A stretch of 40,628 nt of DNA, taken from Microbacterium sp. T32 (GTDB taxonomy: Bacteria; Actinomycetota; Actinomycetes; Actinomycetales; Microbacteriaceae). Of the stretch, positions 15,970 to 23,493 are shown piece after piece. A model generated the notes under the pieces. The model saw only the letters and a program-made list of their open reading frames with translations. It was not told the DNA's origin and searched no databases. The position numbers were made by a program, and so were the translations under genes. The DNA is taken from assembly GCF_001619615.1 (NCBI RefSeq), contig NZ_LQQP01000019.1:1-40628 (forward strand), in the 5' to 3' direction. Position 1 is the first letter of the stretch. Every line of letters begins with the position of its first letter.

Positions 15970-16886
15970 GCGGCGACACCAACACCCTCACCCGGTCGCG
16001 CGGAGCCGGCCGTGTCGTGCGGTGGGCGCTGGCGCTCGCGCTGTGCGTGTGGTTCGCCCTCCCGCTGCTCCCGCTCGTGCTGTGGTCCTTCGCCGAGTCG
16101 TGGACCTTCCCCGACCCGTTCCCCTCCGCGTTCGGCGGACGCTCGGTCTCTGCTGCCGTCGTCTTCGGGGCCGTCCCGGCCTTCGGGCGCTCGCTCGTGC
16201 TCGGACTCGTCGTCGCGGTCCTCGCGACCGCGATCGGGACGCTCGCCGCCCGCGCCTTGACCTTCGGTGCGGTGCCCGGCGCACGACTCGTCTCGGCGCT
16301 CCTCCTCGCCCCCGTCGCGCTCCCGCCCTTTGCCGCGGTGCTCGGCGTCAACGTCGTGCTGCTGCGCGCGCACATCCCGTCGGTCATCGGGGTGGCCCTC
16401 GTGCTCACGGTCATGGCGCTGCCCTACACGGCCTTCGTGATGCGCACCGCTTACGGCGCCTACGACCCCTCGTACGAGGAAGAGGCGCGCCTTCTCGGCG
16501 CCGGCCGGCTGCAGGTCTTGCGGCGCGTGCACCTGCCGATGATGGCACCCGCGCTCGCGCGTGCGGCGTTCCTCGCCTTCCTGGTGGCCTGGAGCGACTA
16601 CATCGTGACGCTCATCGTCGGAGGGGGCGAGCTGGTGACGCTGCCCCTGGTCGTGGCCTCCGCCGCGGCGGGACTCGGCAACGATGCCGCGGTCGCCGTG
16701 ATGTCCCTCGCGGCCGTCGTTCCCCCCATCGTCCTGCTCACCGGCGTCCTCGCCGTCGGGCGGGGACGCCGCGGACGCCGTCGGCCGCGCCGCCCCGGAA
16801 GACCGGTCGCTCCGCCCTCCCTCGAGCCGGTACCCGACCGGCGGCACGCTCGAACCGAAGAACCGACCAAGGAGGTGGTCGTGTGA
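15966..16886 (+). CDS. ABC transporter permease, YnjC-like C-terminal half
   Basis: 306 residues, ATG at 15966 overlapping the preceding stop (ATGA). About six hydrophobic helices, with the EAA loop EEEARLLGAGRLQVLRRVHLP near residues 175-195. Strong hydrophobic segments surround PVALPPFAAVLGVNVVLL and FLAFLVAWSDYIVTLIVGGG. The C-terminal 50 residues are very Arg/Pro-rich (RGRRGRRRPRRPGRP) and probably cytoplasmic. This tail also carries the ribosome binding site for the ATPase gene. Together with the preceding permease it forms the channel of the YnjBCD-type importer. Confidence 0.88.
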   Translation: MSGDTNTLTRSRGAGRVVRWALALALCVWFALPLLPLVLWSFAESWTFPDPFPSAFGGRSVSAAVVFGAVPAFGRSLVLGLVVAVLATAIGTLAARALTFGAVPGARLVSALLLAPVALPPFAAVLGVNVVLLRAHIPSVIGVALVLTVMALPYTAFVMRTAYGAYDPSYEEEARLLGAGRLQVLRRVHLPMMAPALARAAFLAFLVAWSDYIVTLIVGGGELVTLPLVVASAAAGLGNDAAVAVMSLAAVVPPIVLLTGVLAVGRGRRGRRRPRRPGRPVAPPSLEPVPDRRHARTEEPTKEVVV

Positions 16887-17926
16887 GCGCCGATCTCGCT
16901 CTCGTCGGCCTGTCCAAGACCTACGCCGCCTCGCCGATCCCGGCGGTGGACGACCTGTCGCTGGAGGTGCGCGCCGGCACGTGCACCGCGGTCCTCGGCC
17001 CCAGCGGCTCGGGCAAATCCACACTGTTGCGCCTCGTGGCCGGCCTCGAGACCCCCGAGCGCGGTTCCGTCTCGATCGACGGACGGGATGTGGCCGAGGT
17101 GGCCGCTGAACGCCGGGGTGTCGGCATGGTCTTCCAACGGCCGCTGCTGTTCCCGCACCTCTCGGTGCTCGACAACGTCGCGTTCTCGGACCGGGTGGCC
17201 GGGATGCCGCGCGCCCGGGCGCGTGAGCGCGCCGCAGAATACCTCGAGACCGTGCGCCTGGGTGGATACGGTCGCCGTCGCGTCGAAGAGCTCTCCGGCG
17301 GCCAGGAACAGCGCGTGGCTATCGCGCGGGCGCTCGCCGCGGAGCCGTCGGTGCTGCTGCTCGACGAGCCCTTCAGTGCCCTCGACCCGTCGCTGCGCAC
17401 CGACATGCACGACCTCCTCGAGGCGGTACGTGGAGCGTTCTCGCCGACCATCCTCCTCGTCACGCACGACCGGGACGAGGCGGCGCGGGTGGCCGACCGC
17501 ATCGCGCTCATGGAGAACGGTCGACTGCTGCACGAGGGCACGGTCGCCGAGGCCTACCGTCGCCCGCGGACCCTCCGCGCGGCACAGCTCATGGGCGGGC
17601 GCAACGCCGTCCCGGGGCACGTGCGGGATGGCGTGCACGTCAGCGCCCTCGGAGAAGTAGCCGTGCCCGACGCGGTGGACGGTGCCGGGACCCTCGTCTT
17701 CCGGCAGGAGGACGTCCGGGTCGACGCTCCCGCGCGCGAGGAGACGTCGCTGCGAACGACCGGCACCGTCGAGACGCTCCGGCCGCTCGGTGCGCGCGGG
17801 GAGATCGGCATCCGTGCCGCCGGTGTGCTGCTGCACGCCGAGGTTCCGTCGACGTCCGGATTGCGTCCGGGCGAAGACGTCGAGGTGTCGGTGCCGTACG
17901 CCCTCGTCCACGTCGTGCCGAGCTGA
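16883..17926 (+). CDS. ABC transporter ATP-binding protein, YnjD-like with C-terminal TOBE-like extension
   Basis: 347 residues, GTG at 16883 (GTGA overlap with the permease stop, GGAGG upstream). Walker A GPSGSGKST at residues 39-47, Q-loop VFQRPLLFPH, signature LSGGQEQR, Walker B VLLLDEP, and switch histidine in LVTHDRDEA. E. coli YnjD is a short ATPase; this protein has about 120 extra residues (VPGHVRDGVHVSALG onward) resembling the regulatory/TOBE-type domain of iron, sulfate and polyamine ATPases. The C-terminal domain might sense the imported ligand (inference). Last gene of a four-gene importer operon. Confidence 0.92.
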   Translation: MSADLALVGLSKTYAASPIPAVDDLSLEVRAGTCTAVLGPSGSGKSTLLRLVAGLETPERGSVSIDGRDVAEVAAERRGVGMVFQRPLLFPHLSVLDNVAFSDRVAGMPRARARERAAEYLETVRLGGYGRRRVEELSGGQEQRVAIARALAAEPSVLLLDEPFSALDPSLRTDMHDLLEAVRGAFSPTILLVTHDRDEAARVADRIALMENGRLLHEGTVAEAYRRPRTLRAAQLMGGRNAVPGHVRDGVHVSALGEVAVPDAVDGAGTLVFRQEDVRVDAPAREETSLRTTGTVETLRPLGARGEIGIRAAGVLLHAEVPSTSGLRPGEDVEVSVPYALVHVVPS

Positions 17927-17944
17927 CCGGCGCCGAGCCGGTCA
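17924..17944. terminator. Hairpin between convergent importer and radical SAM genes
   Basis: A perfect 8-bp inverted repeat (TGACCGGC and its complement) with a 5-base loop overlaps the stop codon of the ATPase gene. It is placed as a bidirectional terminator but lacks a clear T-tract on either strand. Confidence 0.55.
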
Positions 17945-17964
17945 TCGAGGCGCGCAGCCGCGGA

Positions 17965-19434
17965 TCAGCGCGCGCCGCCGCCCGTCTCCCGCACCGCCGT
18001 CAGCCCCGAGGGGCGGGCCGTCACGGTGGCGCCGGGCCGCACCGTCGGCAGGGGGAGGATGCGACGCAGCTCGACGTTCTCGATCGGGTCCAGCACAGAG
18101 TGCTGCACGCAGGCCGGCACCAGGCGCCCGTCCTCCGGGTGCGACATGGCGTACATGCACGATCCCAGTCGCTCCTGCGTCTCCCGGAGCAGCGGGTCGT
18201 CGGCGACCACGCCCTCTTCCATGAGCTTCCACGCGGGGGCGACCTGCTCGGCATCCATGAAGTTGTGGATGACGAAGGTCTTGAACGAGACCTTCTTCTT
18301 CCGCGCCGCACGCAGGACGCGGCCGATACCGCCCGCTCGTCGGACGACGCGGCTCATGAGCCCGATCAGCGGGGGGATGTCGCCGGGGTGGGATGCCACG
18401 GCCCGCACGACCTTGATCGCGAGGATGTGCTTCGGGATGCCACCGAAGATCATGCCGCCGAAGTGCTCCAGGAAACGGTCGCGTGCGGCGATGTCCTTCG
18501 GGTCCTCCGGGTCGAGCAGCGGCGCAAAGGTTCCCGCGACGCGGACGCCGACGGTCGATCGGTTGCAGCGCGGATCGCCGAACTGGGTCGCCTGCCAGGG
18601 CAGCTTCTGTCCTGCACCGGCCTCGATCTTCTCCCACACCGCGTCGATCGTGACCTCGCCGAAGTCTTCGCGCCAGCGGCGGTCGTCGCCGATGAATGCC
18701 GCTGGCTGGAACGACATCATGTCGAACGGCATCTCGAGCACGTCGCGCGTCACCTGCTCGACCTCCGCGACGTTCGACGGCGTAACCGTCATGTTGTGCG
18801 CGAGGTAGCTGCTCACGCCGTGATCGCGCTTGAGGTCGACGAACATGCTCGCGAACTTCTCGCGGAACGGGTTCAGCTCCGCCTCGCTGTGGGGGCGCAC
18901 GGCTCCGCGCCGACCGCGCATGAGCGAGTCGAAATGCGCGGCGAAGGAGACCTTGTCGAAGCGCGGCTTGCCATCGGCGTCGAGGACGACGTCCAGCAGG
19001 TAGTCGTAGTCGAAGTCGCCGTGCGTCATCGACATCGGCTCGCGGCCGACCGCGCGCATGGCCAGCAGGGAGCGCGCGTGGTCCTCGGCGCTGAGCAGGC
19101 TCACTTCGCCGCCGATGAGCTGGGCGTGGGCGCGGGGACCGCGTACCTGGCGCAGGTAGTTCATCTGTCGCGCGACGTTGTCGACCGTGTGGTCCCCGTC
19201 GATGCGCACCTTGTTCGCATCGGCCGAGTGATAGCACGGCGAGCACGTCAGGTTGCACTTGGGGAACACGCCGTGCGTGCCCTCGCAGCCGACGGCGCAG
19301 CGCCCGAGCAGCTGGTTCGAGGTCTTGGCGTGTTCGGGCAGCTCCGCCCACCGCAGGTCCAGCGCGCGCCGGGTCTCGGGGTGGATGGGCCGGGTGTCCA
19401 GCTCGAACTGCCGGAGGGCCGTGGCAAGTCGCAT
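17965..19434 (-). CDS. Radical SAM superfamily protein of unknown function
   Basis: 489 residues from the ATG at 19434 (AAAGGA 5-6 bp upstream; upstream in-frame ATGs at 19455 and 19509 have no ribosome binding site). The 4Fe-4S/SAM motif CNLTCSPC (Cys60, 64, 67) has the canonical C-x3-C-x2-C spacing. Two further cysteines lie just upstream (Cys46, Cys50) and two near the C-terminus (GSCMYAMSHP and PACVQHSVLDP), which may bind an auxiliary cluster as in SPASM-type enzymes (inference). Other segments, such as IFGGIPKHILAIKVVRA, are not ones I can assign. No precursor peptide gene is visible next to it. It is convergent with the YnjBCD-like operon and may belong to the same module. Confidence 0.82.
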   Translation of the reverse strand: MRLATALRQFELDTRPIHPETRRALDLRWAELPEHAKTSNQLLGRCAVGCEGTHGVFPKCNLTCSPCYHSADANKVRIDGDHTVDNVARQMNYLRQVRGPRAHAQLIGGEVSLLSAEDHARSLLAMRAVGREPMSMTHGDFDYDYLLDVVLDADGKPRFDKVSFAAHFDSLMRGRRGAVRPHSEAELNPFREKFASMFVDLKRDHGVSSYLAHNMTVTPSNVAEVEQVTRDVLEMPFDMMSFQPAAFIGDDRRWREDFGEVTIDAVWEKIEAGAGQKLPWQATQFGDPRCNRSTVGVRVAGTFAPLLDPEDPKDIAARDRFLEHFGGMIFGGIPKHILAIKVVRAVASHPGDIPPLIGLMSRVVRRAGGIGRVLRAARKKKVSFKTFVIHNFMDAEQVAPAWKLMEEGVVADDPLLRETQERLGSCMYAMSHPEDGRLVPACVQHSVLDPIENVELRRILPLPTVRPGATVTARPSGLTAVRETGGGAR

Positions 19435-19552
19435 GTCGTCCTTTCGTGGCGTCATCGCACTCAGGAGGTCTTCGTCGCATCGACGCCATCGGATTGCGTC
19501 GGGTTCCATCCTGCCGACCCGAGGAGCCGACGGCGAGGGGTGGCATCCCGGA

Positions 19553-20257
19553 TCAGTGCATGATCATGCCGCCGGTGACGTTGATCGCCTGCCCGGTGAG
19601 GTAGCCGCCCGCGGGGGAGGCGAGGAAGTGGGTGACGCCGGCGACGTCCTCCGGGATGCCGAGCCGGCCGAGTGGAGATTTCGCGCTCCACGCCGCGATG
19701 TCGGCTTCCGACCGCGTGTCGGCGCCCATGTCGGTGAGCACGTAGCCCGGACACACCGCATTGACGGTGACGCCGTGGCATCCCCACTCCTGCGCCCCGG
19801 CGCGCGTGAGCGCGACGACCGCGGCCTTCGACGCGGCGTAGTGTCCCTCGCCACCGCCGCCGTGCTTCGCGGCCATGCTCGCGATGTTGACGATCGAGCC
19901 CCGGCGCGCCTCGAGCATCACGGGGGCGACGGCCTGCATCGTGACGAGCGTCGCGCGGGCGTTGATGTCGAGGACGCGATCCCAATCGTCGACGGTGATG
20001 TCGAGGAGCGACGCGTGCTGGAAGATCCCGGCGCAGTTCACGAGCACGTCGATGCCGCCGAGGGCCGCGATCGCCTCGCCGACCGCACGGCGCGTGTCGA
20101 GCGGATCGAGCAGATCGACCGGGAAGAAGGATGCCGATTCCCCCGCGGGTGCGCGCCTGTCGAGCACCGCGACCGCAGCGCCGTCGGCCACGAAGCGCTC
20201 CACGATCGCGGCGCCGATGCCGCCCGAACCTCCGGTCACGATGACGCGCTGGGACAT
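19553..20257 (-). CDS. SDR family NAD(P)-dependent oxidoreductase
   Basis: 234 residues, ATG at 20257 with GAGGAG upstream. Classical SDR features: TGGSGGIGAAI cofactor loop near residues 8-18, an NCAGIF motif, catalytic Ser (NIASMAA), Tyr-x3-Lys (YAASK), then NAVCPGYVLTDM and C-terminal YLTGQAINVTGGM. It resembles 3-oxoacyl-ACP reductase (FabG)-like and glucose dehydrogenase-like enzymes, oxidising a secondary alcohol or reducing a ketone. The substrate is not determined. It is divergent from the alpha/beta hydrolase gene. A GTTAC-N6-GAAAC sequence lies about 80 bp upstream. Confidence 0.9.
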   Translation of the reverse strand: MSQRVIVTGGSGGIGAAIVERFVADGAAVAVLDRRAPAGESASFFPVDLLDPLDTRRAVGEAIAALGGIDVLVNCAGIFQHASLLDITVDDWDRVLDINARATLVTMQAVAPVMLEARRGSIVNIASMAAKHGGGGEGHYAASKAAVVALTRAGAQEWGCHGVTVNAVCPGYVLTDMGADTRSEADIAAWSAKSPLGRLGIPEDVAGVTHFLASPAGGYLTGQAINVTGGMIMH

Positions 20258-20335
20258 GGCACTCCTCACTCGGGCGTCGGGGGCGCCCGTGGGCGTCACC
20301 GTACGCCCGAGCGCGAACGGTGACGCGACGCGGGT

Positions 20336-20351
20336 GTTTCGACGGCGTAAC
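20336..20351 (-). promoter_or_regulatory. GlnR-box-like sequence GTTAC-N6-GAAAC
   Basis: On the minus strand GTTAC is followed by 6 bp and GAAAC; a further 6 bp later is GTCGC. This matches the published actinobacterial GlnR pattern (GTNAC-N6-GAAAC with 11-bp period) at all fixed positions of the first pair. It lies between the SDR gene and the alpha/beta hydrolase gene. Unlike five other GAAAC sites in the window it has no TANNNT 10 bp downstream. Confidence 0.45.
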
Positions 20352-20427
20352 GCTCTTGCGCTCCGCGTCTGCGGGGTACGGCGCGGGTCGTACGCTCGCT
20401 CTCGCGGCGCCCGCCTCGCGACCGAGT

Positions 20428-20475
20428 GTCCAAGACACACCGCATCGACACGGCCGCCAACGGCGTGTCTTGGAC
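20428..20475. repeat. 48-bp palindrome in the SDR/hydrolase intergenic region
   Basis: Arms of 15 bp (20428-20442 and 20461-20475; core GTCCAAGACAC) are reverse complements with one mismatch, around an 18-bp loop. It ends 33 bp before the start of the alpha/beta hydrolase. In size and shape it is like the 50-bp palindromes at 3.6 and 21.6 kb, but its sequence is different. It may be a single member of another repeat family or an operator. Confidence 0.7.
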
Positions 20476-20508
20476 GCTCGATCGACCCGACCCTTCCTGA
20501 GGAGTACC

Positions 20509-21519
20509 GTGACCGACACCGTCCACCCCGCGATCACCGACCCGGACGTGCGCGCGCATCTCGCGCGGCTCGCGGCACGCGCGGGCACGATCCCCTCCGG
20601 AGCGACGGATGCCGAGGGCGACGACGCCACGCGGATCGCCGAGCTCCGCGCGAACCCGTCGTGGGTGCGGCTCCCCGACGACGACGTGATCGAGTCGATC
20701 GACACCGCGGACGGCGACCTCGCGCTGCGCCTGTACCGTCCGCGCGCCGGGCACCGCGGAACGCTCGTGTTCGCCCACGGCGGGGGATGGGTCGCGGGCG
20801 ACCTCGACAACAACGACGCGCTGTGCCGCGCGCTCGCCGCGGCCACCGGCGCACAGGTGCTCAGCGTCGACTACCGGCTCGCGCCAGAGCATCCGTTCCC
20901 CGCCGGCCTCGACGACCTCGACCGGGCCCTGCGCTTCGCCGCGACCGGAGCCGGAGGGCTCGTCGACCCGACGCTCCTCGGCGTCGCCGGACACAGCGCC
21001 GGGGGCAACCTCGCCGCCGCGCTGGCGTTGCGCTCGCGCGAGGGCCGGGCTCCTGGCATCCGGGTCCAGGTTCTGCTCTGCCCCGTGCTCGACGCCCCCG
21101 ACCTCGACCGCCCGAGCTACCGAGCCCACACCGAGAACCTGCCCCTGACCGCGAAAGGCATGCAGTGGTACTGGGGGCTGTATCTCGGCGGAACGTCCGG
21201 AGCGGGGGCGGATGGCTCGGCGCCTCCGCCCGCCACGGGGGCCGCTCCGGATGCCACGGTCCCGGTGCCCATCGAGGCGGCGCCGGTGCGCGCGCCGGAG
21301 CTCGCCGGTTCGGCTCCGGCCGTGATCGTCGCGGCGGGCGTCGACCCGCTCTCCGACGAAGCCAGCGAGTACGCCGAGCGGTTGGCGGCATCCGGAACTC
21401 CCGTCGAGTTCGTGCGGCGAGAGGGCGTGCCGCACCTGTTCCTCGTGTTCCCGTCGACCCCCGCGCGCGACGAGGTGCTGGCGGCCGTCGGCCCGGCGGT
21501 GCGCGCGGCGTTCGCCTGA
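20509..21519 (+). CDS. Alpha/beta hydrolase, hormone-sensitive lipase-like esterase
   Basis: 336 residues, GTG at 20509 after GAGGAG. HSL-family (alpha/beta hydrolase fold 3) signature: oxyanion-hole HGGGW at residues 90-94, YRLAPEHPFPAGLDD, nucleophile elbow GHSAGG (Ser163), acid in GVDPLSDEA and histidine in GVPHLFLVFP. Members are cytosolic esterases acting on short-chain acyl esters or amides. A low-complexity Gly/Ala/Pro insertion (about residues 225-265) lies between the cap and the acid residue and is probably a loop. No signal peptide is present. Confidence 0.92.
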   Translation: MTDTVHPAITDPDVRAHLARLAARAGTIPSGATDAEGDDATRIAELRANPSWVRLPDDDVIESIDTADGDLALRLYRPRAGHRGTLVFAHGGGWVAGDLDNNDALCRALAAATGAQVLSVDYRLAPEHPFPAGLDDLDRALRFAATGAGGLVDPTLLGVAGHSAGGNLAAALALRSREGRAPGIRVQVLLCPVLDAPDLDRPSYRAHTENLPLTAKGMQWYWGLYLGGTSGAGADGSAPPPATGAAPDATVPVPIEAAPVRAPELAGSAPAVIVAAGVDPLSDEASEYAERLAASGTPVEFVRREGVPHLFLVFPSTPARDEVLAAVGPAVRAAFA

Positions 21520-21547
21520 GCTGCGGCGCGCGGCGTCGCCCGCACCG

Positions 21548-21806
21548 TGTCCCACTTTGTGCGATTGGAGGGGTCCTGAGTCGCACATTTCGGGACATGG
21601 AAGGGGAGGATGCGGGTCGGACGGTGCGGCTGCCTGCGTCGGACGCCGTGTGTCCCACTTTGTGCGATCGAAGGAGCGCTAAGTCGCACATTTTGGGACA
21701 CGGTGATGCGGCCGGTGCTCGCGGTCCACCGGAGCCGGCCGGCGTCAGCCACACCGTGTCCGACTTTGTGCAGTCGAGGGGGCGTTGGGCCGCACATTTT
21801 GGGACA
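21548..21806. repeat. Triplet of 50-bp palindromic repeats (family 1, locus 2)
   Basis: Units of exactly 50 bp at 21548-21597, 21651-21700 and 21757-21806, periods 103 and 106 bp. Each starts TGTCCCACTTTGTGC (third copy TGTCCGAC) and ends GCACATTTYGGGACA. They match the units at 3602-3859 in arm sequence, unit length, copy number and period, while loops and the 53-56 bp spacers differ between the two loci. The stretch from 21520 to the promoter at 21837 holds nothing else. Confidence 0.9.
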
Positions 21807-21836
21807 CGGACCCCGCAAACGCCCCGCCGCATACTC

Positions 21837-21875
21837 GGAACACCGCGGAAACACGCGATTGTTACCGTCATCAAC
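21837..21875 (+). promoter_or_regulatory. Promoter of the amidohydrolase gene: GGAAC-N6-GAAAC-N10-TACCGT, leaderless
   Basis: GGAAC (21837-21841), 6 bp, GAAAC (21848-21852), 10 bp, TACCGT (21863-21868), then only 7 bp to the ATG at 21876. There is no Shine-Dalgarno sequence, and the -10 to ATG distance predicts transcription starting at or next to the start codon. A 14-bp stretch covering GAAAC (21845-21858) is identical to one upstream of the MetF-like gene (8244-8257). Confidence 0.6.
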
Positions 21876-23252
21876 ATGTCGCTTCTGGTCACGAATGCAC
21901 GGCTCATCACGGTCCCGGCGGGTACCGACGACCCCGGCTACATCGAGCGCGGATACATGCTCGTCGAGGACGGACGCATCGCCGCGATCGGCGCCGGCGA
22001 CCCCGATCCCGGGCTCACGGCCGACGAGATCCTCGACGTCGACGGCAAGTTCGTCGCCCCCGGCTTCGTGTCGAGCCACAGCCACCTGTTCACCAGCGGC
22101 TCGCGCGGGCTCGGCGTCGACCAGACGCTCTACGGCTGGTGCACGTCGATGTTCAGCGTGCTCAACAACGCCTCGCCCGACCAGATCTACTGGGCGACGC
22201 TGCACGGCTCGCTCGACTTCCTGGCCAACGGCGTGACCACCGCCTACAACTTCACCGACCCGCTCCTGCCGTGGGAGCCGATGGTCGACGGCAAGCGCGC
22301 CGACGGCGGCGGTGTCCTGCGCGATCACGCGTGGCACACCCGGCAGGCGGATGGATGCCACGACGCGGGGCTCCGCTTCGTCGACTCCATCGCGCTCGAT
22401 GCGACCGTCGGCACCGACGACGAGATCTTCGCCCGGTTCGAGGCATCCCTCGATCACGTCCTGGCGATGGACCCGGACATCGCGCTCGGCGCCTCGATCA
22501 TGGGGCAGGTGCAGTGGTCGACGAGGCCCGATGCCGCCGAGATCGAGGTCGCGGTGATGGACCGCTTCGGCGTCACCAACCAGGCGCATTTCCTCGAGAC
22601 GTACGAGGCGATCGAGCACCAGCAGACGAAGTTCCAGCTGTACAAGAACGCGGGAGCTCTGCGCCCGGGCATGATGTTCGGGCACTTCATCCAGACGACG
22701 CCGGAGATCATCGCGGATGCCGCCGCCGGCGGCGCGAGCATGTCGTGGCAGCCGGCATCCAACGGGCGTCTAGCGTCCGGGATCGCGCACGTGCCCGAGA
22801 TGCTCGACCTCGGCATGAAGGTCGGCATGGGCCTCGACGACCAGGCCTGTACCGACGTCGCCGACCCGTGGCAGAACATGCGCATGGGCATGTTCATGCA
22901 GCGCGCCCGCACGCACGACCCGCTGTCGATGATGCCCGAGCGGGTGCTGCGCCTCCACACCCTCGGCGGCGCCGAGATCATGGGCGTCGACGACCGCGTG
23001 GGCAGCCTCGAGGTGGGGAAGTTCGCCGACTTCGTCGTCGTCGACCCGCGGCTGCCGGACATCGGTCCGCTGTGGAACCCGGTGCGCAGCTACGTGCTCG
23101 CGTGCGGACTCCGCAACCTGAAGCAGGTGTACGTCGGCGGCACGCTCGTGAACGAGAACGGCGTGTCGACCAATCCGCTCGCCGCGGAGGCGTCGCACGT
23201 GCTGCACACGCAGCTGCCCGCGCTGGCGGACGAGTTCGGCGTCATCCTGTAG
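21876..23252 (+). CDS. Amidohydrolase, guanine-deaminase/Atz-Trz type
   Basis: 458 residues. Metal-dependent amidohydrolase superfamily: HxH on strand 1 (SSHSHLF, His68/His70), strand-5 His in NQAHFLE, strand-6 His in MFGHFI and strand-8 Asp in MGLDDQACTD; all ligands for a mononuclear metal site are present. Flanking small beta-sandwich segments (MSLLVTNARLITVPAG and VGSLEVGKFADFVVVD) are typical of cytosolic aminohydrolases such as guanine deaminase, MTA/SAH deaminase and hydroxyatrazine hydrolase. The expected reaction is hydrolytic removal of an exocyclic amine from a purine- or triazine-like ring. The preceding promoter is of the GAAAC-N10-TANNNT type. Confidence 0.88.
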   Translation: MSLLVTNARLITVPAGTDDPGYIERGYMLVEDGRIAAIGAGDPDPGLTADEILDVDGKFVAPGFVSSHSHLFTSGSRGLGVDQTLYGWCTSMFSVLNNASPDQIYWATLHGSLDFLANGVTTAYNFTDPLLPWEPMVDGKRADGGGVLRDHAWHTRQADGCHDAGLRFVDSIALDATVGTDDEIFARFEASLDHVLAMDPDIALGASIMGQVQWSTRPDAAEIEVAVMDRFGVTNQAHFLETYEAIEHQQTKFQLYKNAGALRPGMMFGHFIQTTPEIIADAAAGGASMSWQPASNGRLASGIAHVPEMLDLGMKVGMGLDDQACTDVADPWQNMRMGMFMQRARTHDPLSMMPERVLRLHTLGGAEIMGVDDRVGSLEVGKFADFVVVDPRLPDIGPLWNPVRSYVLACGLRNLKQVYVGGTLVNENGVSTNPLAAEASHVLHTQLPALADEFGVIL

Positions 23253-23363
23253 GTCGTACCGGGAGAGATGCTCCCGGCCGGAACGCTCGAGCTCCATCCC
23301 GCCAACGGACACGTGTCTGCGCTGCGCCATCTGCGATGCGTTGTAACCAACCGGTGATCGCCC

Positions 23364-23493
23364 GGTAGCCGATGTGTCGGCAGCCTTGTGAAGCGTGATC
23401 GACGTGCGATAAACAAAGCGAAGGGGAGCTCGCGACCGCTCGCTACCGATGCGGCGGGTGAAGCACGTGCGTTCCGTTCCTGGGGGAGACGAC
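23364..23493 (+). promoter_or_regulatory. Candidate promoter for the secreted repeat protein
   Basis: TTGTGA is followed after 17 bp by ATAAAC (within TTGTGAAGCGTG...GCGATAAACAAAG, about 23385-23414), a plausible sigma-70-type pair. The ribosome binding site GGGGGAG lies about 6 bp before the ATG at 23494. The 240 bp between genes are otherwise featureless. Confidence 0.35.

Noticed and set aside
23364..23420. Strong sigma-70 promoter before the five-repeat protein
   Set aside because: The TTGTGA-N17-ATAAAC pair is only a partial match, so it is listed as a low-confidence candidate and not as a finding.
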